Positions 1 through 6,098 of a stretch of 6,152 nt of DNA are shown here, piece by piece. This stretch comes from Sphingomonadales bacterium (GTDB lineage Bacteria > Pseudomonadota > Alphaproteobacteria > Sphingomonadales > Sphingomonadaceae): assembly GCA_004292705.1 (NCBI GenBank), contig RDXA01000148.1:1-6152 (forward strand), in the 5' to 3' direction. Below the pieces are notes generated by a model. That model did no database searches. It was not told where the DNA came from and was given only the letters and a program-made list of their open reading frames with translations. A program made the translations under genes and the position numbers. Position 1 is the first letter of the stretch; each line of letters opens with the position of its first letter.

Positions 1-294
1 GAGATCACCGACTTGAACCGCCTGTATCTCGACGAGGGTAGCATGTCGGTGGAGATCATGGGTCGCGGCTTTGCGTGGCTCGACACCGGGACCCATGCCT
101 CGCTGCTCGATGCGGCGACCTATGTGCGTATCACCGAAGAGCGGCAGGGGCTCAAGATCGCCTGTCCCGAGGAGATCGCCTGGCGTCAGGGCTTCATAGA
201 CGATTCGCGCCTGATTGAGATCGCGGGGCCCCTGCGCAAGTCGGGCTATGGCGAATATCTGCTTGGCCTGCTGGAAAGTCCCGTCCTGTCATGA
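1..294 (+). CDS. rfbA: Glucose-1-phosphate thymidylyltransferase, C-terminal part (5' end outside window)
   Basis: RfbA/RmlA joins glucose-1-phosphate and dTTP to give dTDP-glucose, the first step of cytoplasmic dTDP-L-rhamnose synthesis. The frame is open from base 1 and encodes 97 residues before TGA at 292-294, roughly the last third of a family whose members are about 290 residues long. Visible family words are EITDLNRLYL at fragment residues 1-10, GRGFAWLDTGTH at 21-32 (the Asp of WLDTGT helps hold Mg2+ in characterised RmlA), and the C-terminal stretch RQGLKIACPEEIAWRQG followed by SGYGEYLLGLLE. No start codon is called because the true start lies upstream of the window. The stop overlaps the rfbC start in an ATGA, so the two are probably translationally coupled. 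Identification is firm; only completeness is unknown. Confidence 0.95.
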   Translation, partial: EITDLNRLYLDEGSMSVEIMGRGFAWLDTGTHASLLDAATYVRITEERQGLKIACPEEIAWRQGFIDDSRLIEIAGPLRKSGYGEYLLGLLESPVLS

Positions 295-836
295 TTGTCT
301 TGGAGACCGCCCTGCCGGGCGTGCTGATCATCGAGCCGAAGGTGTTCGGCGATGCGCGCGGTTTCTTCATGGAGACCTGGAACGCTGCCGGCTTTGCCTC
401 GGCCGGGCTCAACCTCTCTTTCGTGCAGGACAATCACAGCCGCTCGCAGAAGGGTGTGCTGCGGGGGCTGCATTTCCAGAACCCGGGACCGCAGGGCAAG
501 TTGGTGCGGGTCGCCAAGGGGGCGGTGTTCGACGTCGCGGTCGACCTGCGCGCTTCCTCGCCGACCTTCGGCCAGTGGACCGGGGTCGAACTGTCGGCTG
601 AGAACAAGCGGATGTTCTGGGTGCCCGAGGGCTTCGCGCATGGCTTTCTCACGCTCGAGGACGACACTGACTTCCTCTATAAGTGCACCGCGCCTTATGC
701 CCCGCAGAACGAACACACGCTGGCGTGGGACGATCCGGCTGTGGGTATCGATTGGCCGGAAATCGGCATGGCCCCGCTGGTCTCGGAGAAGGACGCGCGT
801 GGGCTGGCGCTCGCTCACGTGCCGGTATTCGCATGA
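291..836 (+). CDS. rfbC: dTDP-4-dehydrorhamnose 3,5-epimerase
   Basis: RfbC/RmlC epimerises C3 and C5 of dTDP-4-keto-6-deoxyglucose, the third step to dTDP-L-rhamnose. The 181-residue product matches the usual family length of about 180-185 and forms a single cupin-type domain. Hallmarks are FGDARGFFMETW near 19-30, the VLRGLHFQ block with the expected catalytic His at 61, the basic GKLVRVAKG strand (70-77), WVPEGFAHGF (110-119), the expected catalytic Tyr at 130 in DFLYKC, and the SEKDARG block with the partner Asp at 168. The ATG at 291 overlaps the rfbA stop (ATGA). Only a weak purine run, GGAAAG at 273-278, lies upstream, so coupling from rfbA probably drives initiation. The stop overlaps the rfbD start in the same way. 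The enzyme looks intact and ordinary. Confidence 0.97.
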   Translation: MIVLETALPGVLIIEPKVFGDARGFFMETWNAAGFASAGLNLSFVQDNHSRSQKGVLRGLHFQNPGPQGKLVRVAKGAVFDVAVDLRASSPTFGQWTGVELSAENKRMFWVPEGFAHGFLTLEDDTDFLYKCTAPYAPQNEHTLAWDDPAVGIDWPEIGMAPLVSEKDARGLALAHVPVFA

Positions 837-1690
837 GGGTGCTGATCACCGGGGCGAACGGCCAACTCGGCGGGGCCTTGCAGCGCACTGCACCCACCTG
901 GGCTGAGGTGAGCGCGATCGACGTAGCCGATTGTGACCTTACCGACAGCGCGATGCTCACCGCCCGGCTGGTGGTCGAGGCGCCCGAATTGATCCTCAAT
1001 GCGGCCGCCTACACCGCGGTCGACAAGGCCGAGAGCGATGAGATAACCGCGCGCGCGATCAACGCAGGCGCTGTGGCGACGATGGTCGAGGCGATGGCCG
1101 CGACCGGGGGCAAGGTGGTGCACGTCTCGACCGACTATGTGTTCGACGGAAGTGCGTCTTCGCCCTACGCGCCGGATGCGCCGCGTAATCCTCAGTCGGC
1201 CTACGGCCGCACCAAGGCGGAAGGCGAGGACGTGCTGCGCGACACCGATCTTCTGGTCCGCACCGCCTGGGTCTACGAGGCGGGGGGCGCGAACTTCGTG
1301 CGCACCATGATCCGGCTGATGAAGGAGCGCGACGAACTGGGTGTGGTCGCCGATCAGATCGGTGCACCGACCTGGGCGACCGGGCTGGCGCGCACGTTGT
1401 GGGGGCTTGTCGAACGTCAAGCGAGCGGTACCTTCCACCATTGCGACGCGGGTGTTGCCAGCTGGTACGACTTTGCGGTCGCGATCGCCGAAGAGGCCCA
1501 TGCGCGCGGCATTCTGACGCGATTGCCGCTGATCCGTCCGATCGTCACGACCGATTATCCCACGCCCGCGCGGCGCCCGGCGTTCTCGCTGCTCGATTGC
1601 CGCGCGACCCGCGAAGCGCTGGGCGAGAACCACACCCACTGGCGCACCAACCTGCGCCTGATGCTCGAAGAGGAAAGCAAGCTTGGCTAA
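833..1690 (+). CDS. rfbD: dTDP-4-dehydrorhamnose reductase
   Basis: RfbD/RmlD reduces dTDP-6-deoxy-L-lyxo-4-hexulose with NAD(P)H to dTDP-L-rhamnose, the last step of the pathway. The product has 285 residues, near the family norm of 280-300. It is an extended short-chain dehydrogenase: the dinucleotide-binding loop GANGQLG is at residues 7-13, ILNAAAYTAVDKAE at 54-67, STDYVFDG at 99-106 with the catalytic Thr at 100, and the YxxxK pair at Tyr124 and Lys128 in AYGRTKAE. The typical RPAFSLLD segment lies in the C-terminal substrate domain. The frame is open about 50 codons further upstream, but the ATG at 833 is chosen because it puts the glycine loop right at the N-terminus and overlaps the rfbC stop as ATGA. 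No clear ribosome binding site is seen, in keeping with translational coupling. Confidence 0.97.
   Translation: MRVLITGANGQLGGALQRTAPTWAEVSAIDVADCDLTDSAMLTARLVVEAPELILNAAAYTAVDKAESDEITARAINAGAVATMVEAMAATGGKVVHVSTDYVFDGSASSPYAPDAPRNPQSAYGRTKAEGEDVLRDTDLLVRTAWVYEAGGANFVRTMIRLMKERDELGVVADQIGAPTWATGLARTLWGLVERQASGTFHHCDAGVASWYDFAVAIAEEAHARGILTRLPLIRPIVTTDYPTPARRPAFSLLDCRATREALGENHTHWRTNLRLMLEEESKLG
1669..1674 (+). promoter_or_regulatory. Ribosome binding site of rfbB
   Basis: AGAGGA lies inside the end of rfbD, with eight bases between it and the TTG at 1683. It is the clearest Shine-Dalgarno sequence in the rhamnose operon and supports the TTG over the GTG at 1692. Confidence 0.6.
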
Positions 1691-2735
1691 TGTGCTCGTG
1701 ACCGGCGGGGCCGGTTTTATCGGTGGCAACTTTGTTCATTACTGGAACGCAAAGCACCCCGAAGACCGGGTGATCGTGCTCGATGCGCTGACCTATGCCG
1801 GCAACCGTTCGACCCTCGAGGGTGCGCCCAACGCTGAACTCGTCGAAGGCGACATCCGCGACACCGAACTGGTCGAGACGCTCCTGCGCGAACACGGGAT
1901 CACCACCCTCGTCCATTTTGCCGCCGAGAGCCATGTCGACCGCTCGATCAGCGGGCCGGACGCGTTCATCGACACCAACATCCTGGGCACCAACAGCCTC
2001 TTGAAGGCCGCTCGCGCGGTGTGGCTAGCGGGCAGCGGGACTGACCACCGCTTCCACCACATCTCAACCGATGAGGTGTTCGGTTCGCTGGGGCCCAACG
2101 ATCCGGCGTTCAGCGAAGTGACGCCCTATGCGCCCAACTCACCCTACTCGGCATCCAAGGCCGCGTCCGATCACCTGGTCCGGGCTTACCATCACACCTA
2201 CGGTCTGGATGTGGTCACCAGCAATTGTTCAAACAATTACGGGCCGTACCAGTATCCCGAAAAGCTGATCCCGCTGTTCCTGCTCAACGCGCTCCATGGT
2301 CGGCCGCTGCCGATCTACGGCGACGGGATGAACGTGCGGGACTGGCTTCATGTCGAAGACCACTGCCGCGGGATCGAGGCTTGTCTGCTCCGCGGTGTGC
2401 CGGGTGAGACCTACAACATCGGCGGCGGGGCGGAGCTGCCCAACATGACCGTGATCGACACCATCTGCGCCGAGGTCGACCGTGCCTTCGGCGAGATCGA
2501 CGGCTTGGCGGACCGCTACCCCGAAGCGCCGGCTGCCAAGGGTCTGCCTACCAACAGCCTCAAGACGTTCGTTACCGACCGTGCCGGCCACGACCGCCGC
2601 TACGCCATCGACGAGACCAAGGCCCGCGCCGAACTCGGTTACGCCCCCGAGCACAGCTTCGAAGACGGGCTGCGCCAGACCTTGCGCTGGTACCTCGCAC
2701 GCGAAAACTGGTGGAAGCCCCTGATAACCACGTGA
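1683..2735 (+). CDS. rfbB: dTDP-glucose 4,6-dehydratase (TTG start)
   Basis: RfbB/RmlB dehydrates dTDP-glucose to dTDP-4-keto-6-deoxyglucose using tightly bound NAD+, the second step of dTDP-rhamnose synthesis. The 350-residue product has the usual length. The Rossmann loop GGAGFIG is at 8-14, LTYAGN at 36-41, HFAAESHVDRSI at 78-89, the catalytic STDEVFG at 128-134 (Thr129, Asp130, Glu131), and the YxxxK pair at Tyr155 and Lys159. Further on come SNNYGPYQYPEKLIPL and NVRDWLHVEDHC. The TTG at 1683 is preferred: it gives the normal N-terminus ANVLVTGG, overlaps the rfbD stop by 8 bases and has AGAGGA eight bases upstream. The only later in-frame alternative nearby is GTG at 1692, which would trim the first beta strand. 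RfbB is the last gene of this operon in the window. Confidence 0.97.
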   Translation: MANVLVTGGAGFIGGNFVHYWNAKHPEDRVIVLDALTYAGNRSTLEGAPNAELVEGDIRDTELVETLLREHGITTLVHFAAESHVDRSISGPDAFIDTNILGTNSLLKAARAVWLAGSGTDHRFHHISTDEVFGSLGPNDPAFSEVTPYAPNSPYSASKAASDHLVRAYHHTYGLDVVTSNCSNNYGPYQYPEKLIPLFLLNALHGRPLPIYGDGMNVRDWLHVEDHCRGIEACLLRGVPGETYNIGGGAELPNMTVIDTICAEVDRAFGEIDGLADRYPEAPAAKGLPTNSLKTFVTDRAGHDRRYAIDETKARAELGYAPEHSFEDGLRQTLRWYLARENWWKPLITT

Positions 2736-2921
2736 GGCAAGCTTGACCTAGCCGGACGGGCCGATGCGCATATCTTGATTTGTCCCTGCAAGGTGCCGGG
2801 GATCGCGTGATACCATGAAGGAAAAACTGGGGCGACTGGACCGATGTCCTTTGCTTCGGATTGGCATCGTGGGCGCAGATAGGTTAGCGTCGATCGCCAT
2901 CGGCCACTAGCGAAGGTAGGG
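2736..2921 (+). other. Gap between the rhamnose and mannose gene pairs
   Basis: These 186 bases are the only sizeable non-coding stretch between the genes. I see no strong hairpin followed by a T run, so no intrinsic terminator for rfbB is supported. A TTGACC (2743-2748) resembles a -35 box, but the best following AT-rich word, GCATAT at 2768-2773, is 19 bases away, so a promoter for manC is only possible. A 31-codon frame with an ATG (2815-2910) ends 11 bases before manC. It has no well-placed ribosome binding site and no recognisable product. The stretch is probably the leader of manC; whether manC is read through from rfbB cannot be decided here. Confidence 0.5.
2912..2916 (+). promoter_or_regulatory. 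Probable ribosome binding site of manC
   Basis: GAAGG ends five bases before the ATG at 2922, with a second purine run, AGGG, directly against the start codon. Initiation here appears independent, unlike at the overlapping rfb genes. Confidence 0.45.
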
Positions 2922-3959
2922 ATGCAAATTACACCAGTGATTCTGTGTGGCGGCAGCGGCACCCGTCTGTGGCCGCTCAGCCGCACGGCACTGCCCAAGC
3001 CGTTCCTGCCCCTCATGGGCGACGGAACCCTTTTCGAGCAAACGATTCGGCGCTTCGCCGGCGATACCCGCTTCGCGCCGCCACTGGTTGTTGCGGGCGC
3101 CATCCACATGAATCTGGTGATTGACCAGCTCGGCGATGCTCCGGGTGCCCGGCTCGTCGTCGAGCCAGAAGGCAGGAACACCGCTCCGGCGATTGCGGTT
3201 GCCGCGGCACTTCTGCCCGAAGACGCGGTGATGCTGGTCTGCCCGAGCGATCACCACATCGCCGACAGTGCCGCGTTCCGCGCTGCGGCGCTCGCCGCAG
3301 CAGAATTGGCGCGGCAGGATTTCCTTGTGTCCTTCGGGATCGCAGCAGACCGGCCCGAGACCGGTTACGGCTACCTCAGGCGCGGCGACCCTCTGCCTGG
3401 CGGCTTTGCCATCCGCGAATTCGTCGAGAAGCCTGATCTTGCGCGCGCCACGACCTATCTCGATAGCGGCGAATATAGCTGGAACGGGGGTATTTTCGCT
3501 TTCCGTGCAGGGAACTTCCTCGCCGAACTTGCGATGTACCGTCCGGACATGGCGCACCTCGCCGCAGAGTCCGTGGCTAAGGGCCGGTCCGAGGATCCGG
3601 TATTCCACCCCGCACCCGAGTCTTTCTCCGTTATCGCCAAGGAGTCGGTCGATTACGCCGTAATGGAAAACACCCGGCGTGCGGCAATGGTCCCCGCCGA
3701 CATGGGCTGGTCAGACATCGGCAGCTGGGCGGCACTCGCGGAGGCACTCGCCGACAAGGGCGACGAGGCAGGTAACATCAGGTCCGGCGACGTCGACCTG
3801 ATCGGCTGTCATGGTGTCTTGGCGATCAGCGACGGCCCACGCATCTCGGCTATCGATCTCGACGACGTATGCATCATCGTCTCCGACGGCGAGGTCTTGG
3901 TGACAACCCGCAAGGGGGCGCAGGCAGTGGGCAAATTGCCGCGCGCCGTGCGCCAGTGA
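2922..3959 (+). CDS. manC: Mannose-1-phosphate guanylyltransferase, single-domain form
   Basis: ManC joins mannose-1-phosphate and GTP to give GDP-mannose, the donor for mannose and, after conversion, fucose-type sugars in polysaccharides. The 345-residue product carries only the nucleotidyltransferase domain. Motifs are GGSGTRLWPLSR at 10-21, PKPF at 25-28, EPEGRNTAPA at 81-90, CPSDH at 107-111, TGYGYL at 147-152, FVEKP at 167-171, WNGGIF at 187-192, SVDYAVME at 242-249 and DMGWSDIGSW at 260-269. Many bacterial ManC/AlgA proteins are about 470 residues because of an added type II mannose-6-phosphate isomerase domain. That domain is absent here, and a separate isomerase gene follows at once. 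The stop TGA overlaps the manA GTG start. The product may also be labelled Man-1-P guanylyltransferase/GDP-Man pyrophosphorylase; the family call is firm. Confidence 0.94.
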   Translation: MQITPVILCGGSGTRLWPLSRTALPKPFLPLMGDGTLFEQTIRRFAGDTRFAPPLVVAGAIHMNLVIDQLGDAPGARLVVEPEGRNTAPAIAVAAALLPEDAVMLVCPSDHHIADSAAFRAAALAAAELARQDFLVSFGIAADRPETGYGYLRRGDPLPGGFAIREFVEKPDLARATTYLDSGEYSWNGGIFAFRAGNFLAELAMYRPDMAHLAAESVAKGRSEDPVFHPAPESFSVIAKESVDYAVMENTRRAAMVPADMGWSDIGSWAALAEALADKGDEAGNIRSGDVDLIGCHGVLAISDGPRISAIDLDDVCIIVSDGEVLVTTRKGAQAVGKLPRAVRQ

Positions 3960-4774
3960 GCAATCCGGGCTTCGCGCCGCGTTTGCTCGCCACTCGCATG
4001 GTGGAAAAGGTATGGGGCCGTGAGCGCTTACCCCCGCCATTCGTCACGTCGCCGGGCAAGCGGATTGGCGAGATCTGGTTCGAGCCACCGCCCGAATTGC
4101 CGCATGTGCTGGTCAAGTACTTGTTCACCTCGGAAAAACTCTCGGTCCAGGTCCATCCATCCGCGACACAGGCGCTCCCCGGCGAAGCAGGCAAGGAAGA
4201 GTGCTGGCTGGTACTCGACGCCGAACCCGATGCGAAGCTTGCCATCGGCTTCGAACGCGAGATGACGGCTGCTGAGATCGAAGCGGCAGCGTTGGACGGC
4301 ACCATAGAATCGCTTCTCACCTGGCACCCCGCGAACCCCGGTGACATTTTCTACCTTCCAGCTGGCACCGTTCACGCGATTGGCCCAGGCCTGTCCCTCG
4401 TGGAGATCCAGCAGTCCAGCGATACAACCTTTCGGCTCTATGACTACGGTCGCCCGCGGGAGCTGCACCTTGAGCGTGCACTGGCGGTGGCGCAGTTAGT
4501 GCCTCACCCGCCGGAACACCGCGCCAGTATCACGGTACGAGGACAGAATCTGGTAGATGGCCCCTATTTCCGGCTTGATCACGTCGAAGGTGCGCCAGAT
4601 GCGGCTACGCACCAAGATTTTGCCAACGGTGTCTTGGTACTTCCTCTCGCCGGGGAAGTGTGCGCGTTGCAAAATGATGCGCGTGCCGGGCCTGGCGAAT
4701 GCCTTTACGCGCCCGATCTTGCCGCACTCGATTTTTCGGCAGTCGATCTTACTCTGCTGGTGCGCCCCGCCTGA
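3956..4774 (+). CDS. manA: Mannose-6-phosphate isomerase, class I, short form (GTG start)
   Basis: This zinc enzyme interconverts fructose-6-phosphate and mannose-6-phosphate, feeding the GDP-mannose route of its neighbour manC. The 272-residue product is shorter than E. coli ManA (about 390) and resembles the compact class I isomerases. The N-terminal RMVEKVWGRE (14-23) is typical. Expected zinc ligands are Gln65 and His67 in SVQVHPS, Glu82 in GKEECW, and His140 in LPAGTVHAIG. The expected catalytic Arg160 lies in TTFRLYDYGR. The frame is open upstream into manC, but GTG at 3956 is chosen because it forms a GTGA overlap with the manC stop. ATG at 3998 would remove 14 residues, and neither has a clear ribosome binding site. 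Coupling to manC is therefore likely. The gene ends 3 bases from the stop of the opposing frame. Confidence 0.92.
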   Translation: MSNPGFAPRLLATRMVEKVWGRERLPPPFVTSPGKRIGEIWFEPPPELPHVLVKYLFTSEKLSVQVHPSATQALPGEAGKEECWLVLDAEPDAKLAIGFEREMTAAEIEAAALDGTIESLLTWHPANPGDIFYLPAGTVHAIGPGLSLVEIQQSSDTTFRLYDYGRPRELHLERALAVAQLVPHPPEHRASITVRGQNLVDGPYFRLDHVEGAPDAATHQDFANGVLVLPLAGEVCALQNDARAGPGECLYAPDLAALDFSAVDLTLLVRPA

Positions 4775-4777
4775 TAC

Positions 4778-5137
4778 TCACCCCAGCGCAATATCCGGGG
4801 CGTCTTCCTGCTTCATGCCGACCACGTGGTAGCCGGCGTCGACATGATGCGTTTCGCCGGTCACGCCTGATGACAGGTCCGACAGCAAGTACAGTCCGGC
4901 CCCGCCAACATCCTCGATCGTCACGTTGCGGCGCAGCGGGGCGTTGTATTCGTTCCATTTGAGGATGTAGCGGAAGTCGCCGATGCCACTGGCCGCCAGC
5001 GTCTTGATCGGCCCTGCGCTGATCGCATTGACCCTGATGTTCCTCGGCCCGAGATCATTGGCGAGATATTTGACGCTCGTCTCCAGCGCCGCCTTGGCCA
5101 CGCCCATGACGTTGTAATGCGGCACGACCTTCTCGGC
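4778..5137 (-). pseudogene. fabI: fabI 3' fragment (enoyl-ACP reductase, NADH)
   Basis: FabI reduces enoyl-ACP in the last step of each fatty-acid elongation round. Residues 305-423 match its C-terminal part from about position 149 in E. coli numbering. AEKVVPHYNVMGVAKAALE (305-323) holds the Y-x6-K pair Tyr312/Lys319, followed by RVNAISAGPIKTLAASGIGD (339-358), the substrate-loop region, and GLYLLSDLSSGVTGE and HHVDAGYHVVGMK near the end. The N-terminal Rossmann half with the NAD-binding motif is missing. The place of the first active-site Tyr (E. coli Tyr146) is taken by Asp302 from the foreign segment. The natural stop is intact and lies 3 bases from the manA stop. A complete fabI elsewhere in the genome would be expected because the step is essential. 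Confidence 0.9.
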
Positions 5138-6049
5138 GAAGGCGTCAGCCTGCCATGGCCCGAAGTCGAGCACGGTGTAGCTGCGCCCGCCGGGCAGGGT
5201 CTCGCGAAAGGCCTTGTAGCGGCATAGTTCACCGCCGTCGGGGCCGCGTTCTTCCTCGCCGCCCCAAGCGCAGCCGGTGTTGGCCGAGAGCGGGACGAGC
5301 ACGTCGGCCACCGGCTCCCGCGGCACCCGCACCCCGTTGAGCACGATCTGTCCTTGCACCACCGCCACCCGGTCCGCGCCGAGCATCCGCGTGTGTTCAA
5401 GGCTATCGACGAGGTCGGCGGTGGTCTGGTGCGGCAGCCCGTACATCAGATCGAAATTGAGCGAGGTCACCCCGCCGCTGCGCAGCCACTCGACACTGCG
5501 GCAGATCATTGCGGCGGGCTGTTCGCGGCCGATGGCTTTCTGGCAATGGGGCGCGAAGGTCTGCACCCCCATGCTGGCGCGGGTGATGCCGACCTCGCGG
5601 ATGACTCCGCTCCATTCGGCGGTCAGGCTGCGCGGATCAAGCTCGATCGACCACTCGGGCCGGTGCAGCGGGAAATGGGCGTGCAACGCTTCGACCAGCG
5701 CCAGCAGCTCGCGCGGGGCAATCGCATTGGGACTGCCGCCGCCAAAGGCGATGCGCCGCACCCGCGCGCTGGTGGGCAGCAGGCTGGCGACCGTCGCGAT
5801 TTCCTGATGCAGCGCGGCGAGGTAACTCTCCACCCGCGCGCGCTTGCCCGATTTGCCGGTGTTGCAACCGCAGTAAAAGCAGATCTGCTCGCAGAACGGG
5901 ATGTGGAGATAGAGCGAGATGTCTCCCATCGCACCAGCAATGGCACGCTCTGTAGTGCCGCTCTCAAGCGGGCCGAAATCGGCGGCGGTGGGGTAGCTGG
6001 TGTAACGCGGCACCGGCTTGGCGAGGAGGTTGGGGTGATAGGTCCACAT
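4778..6049 (-). CDS. Chimeric frame: HemN N-half + LepB internal piece + FabI C-part
   Basis: A single 423-codon frame reads through segments of three unrelated proteins without a stop. Residues 1-230 are the radical-SAM half of HemN, about 231-304 match the region between the catalytic boxes of signal peptidase I, and about 305-423 are the C-terminal part of enoyl-ACP reductase FabI. Each part lacks something essential: HemN its C-terminal half, LepB both its Ser and Lys catalytic boxes, FabI its NAD-binding half and first active-site Tyr. A working trifunctional enzyme is therefore unlikely. ATG at 6049 gives a normal HemN N-terminus (MWTYHPNLLA) but has no visible ribosome binding site. 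The TGA at 4778-4780 is a natural FabI end. The frame could be an assembly or amplification chimera or a true rearrangement. The component assignments are strong for HemN and FabI and good for LepB. Confidence 0.8.
   Translation of the reverse strand: MWTYHPNLLAKPVPRYTSYPTAADFGPLESGTTERAIAGAMGDISLYLHIPFCEQICFYCGCNTGKSGKRARVESYLAALHQEIATVASLLPTSARVRRIAFGGGSPNAIAPRELLALVEALHAHFPLHRPEWSIELDPRSLTAEWSGVIREVGITRASMGVQTFAPHCQKAIGREQPAAMICRSVEWLRSGGVTSLNFDLMYGLPHQTTADLVDSLEHTRMLGADRVAVVQGQIVLNGVRVPREPVADVLVPLSANTGCAWGGEEERGPDGGELCRYKAFRETLPGGRSYTVLDFGPWQADAFAEKVVPHYNVMGVAKAALETSVKYLANDLGPRNIRVNAISAGPIKTLAASGIGDFRYILKWNEYNAPLRRNVTIEDVGGAGLYLLSDLSSGVTGETHHVDAGYHVVGMKQEDAPDIALG
5138..5359 (-). pseudogene. 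lepB: lepB internal fragment (signal peptidase I)
   Basis: Residues about 231-304 of the chimeric frame belong to neither HemN nor FabI. They read like the stretch of alphaproteobacterial LepB after the catalytic-lysine box and the PGD word: QIVLNGVRVPRE (234-245), then LCRYKAFRETLPGGRSYTVL (275-294). The CRYxxFRETLPGG(x)SYxVLD pattern is what I recognise. Signal peptidase I removes signal peptides at the outer face of the inner membrane. This fragment lacks the membrane anchors, the catalytic Ser, the catalytic Lys and the downstream GDNRDNS box, so it cannot be a peptidase. It is also about 74 residues against 250-300 for the family. The exact ends are uncertain by several codons because both joins lie in short words that could fit either parent. 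Confidence 0.72.
5360..6049 (-). pseudogene. hemN: hemN 5' fragment (oxygen-independent coproporphyrinogen III oxidase)
   Basis: HemN is the anaerobic radical-SAM enzyme that decarboxylates coproporphyrinogen III to protoporphyrinogen IX in haem synthesis. Residues 1-230 of the chimeric frame carry RYTSYPTA (15-22), the YLHIPFCEQICFYCGCN cluster region with CxxxCxxC cysteines 53, 57 and 60 plus Cys62, the SAM-binding GGGSPN (103-108), SIELDPR (134-140), GVQTF (161-165), the REQ word at 175-177 and NFDLMYGLPHQT (198-209). The family is about 450 residues long, so about half is present. The sequence leaves the family at GADRVAV (224-230), where HemN would normally continue with an F-x-YAH-type word. 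The remaining barrel strands and the C-terminal domain are missing from the window. Within this piece there is no sign of decay. Confidence 0.85.
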
Positions 6050-6084
6050 GAGTGCGGTTAGACCGCGCGCGGCGTCACCCGTCT

Positions 6085-6098
6085 TTGCGCGAAATCAA
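6085..6098 (-). promoter_or_regulatory. Possible FNR/FnrL-type site upstream of hemN
   Basis: Read on the minus strand this is TTGATTTCGCGCAA, which matches the FNR pattern TTGAT-N4-ATCAA fully in the first half and in three of five bases in the second. Anaerobic hemN genes are commonly FNR-controlled. The centre lies about 42 bases upstream of the ATG at 6049, so a class II site would place transcription start almost at the start codon. The match is imperfect and untested. Confidence 0.35.

Noticed and set aside
246..818. Long open frames on the minus strand opposite rfbC, and similar ones opposite rfbD, rfbB and manC.
   Set aside because: They are antisense shadows of GC-rich genes with clear family matches. 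Their translations show no recognisable domain and are rich in Arg/Pro/Gly.
1677..2745. The 9-base word GCAAGCTTG occurs at both edges of rfbB (1677-1685 and 2737-2745), like a flanking direct repeat.
   Set aside because: Dozens of repeated 9-mers are expected by chance in a 6-kb sequence. There is no longer homology and no mobile-element feature.
2743..2773. TTGACC followed by GCATAT as a sigma-70-type promoter for manC.
   Set aside because: The spacing is 19 bases and the -10 match is poor. It is mentioned in the gap entry only as a possibility.
5354..6061. A 235-codon plus-strand frame opposite the hemN piece.
   Set aside because: The opposite strand encodes clear HemN motifs in order. 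The plus-strand translation resembles no family and is a shadow.
6063..6072. Perfect palindrome CCGCGCGCGG upstream of the hemN start.
   Set aside because: A short GC-alternating palindrome is common at this base composition. It has no loop or T run for a terminator and no known operator pattern.
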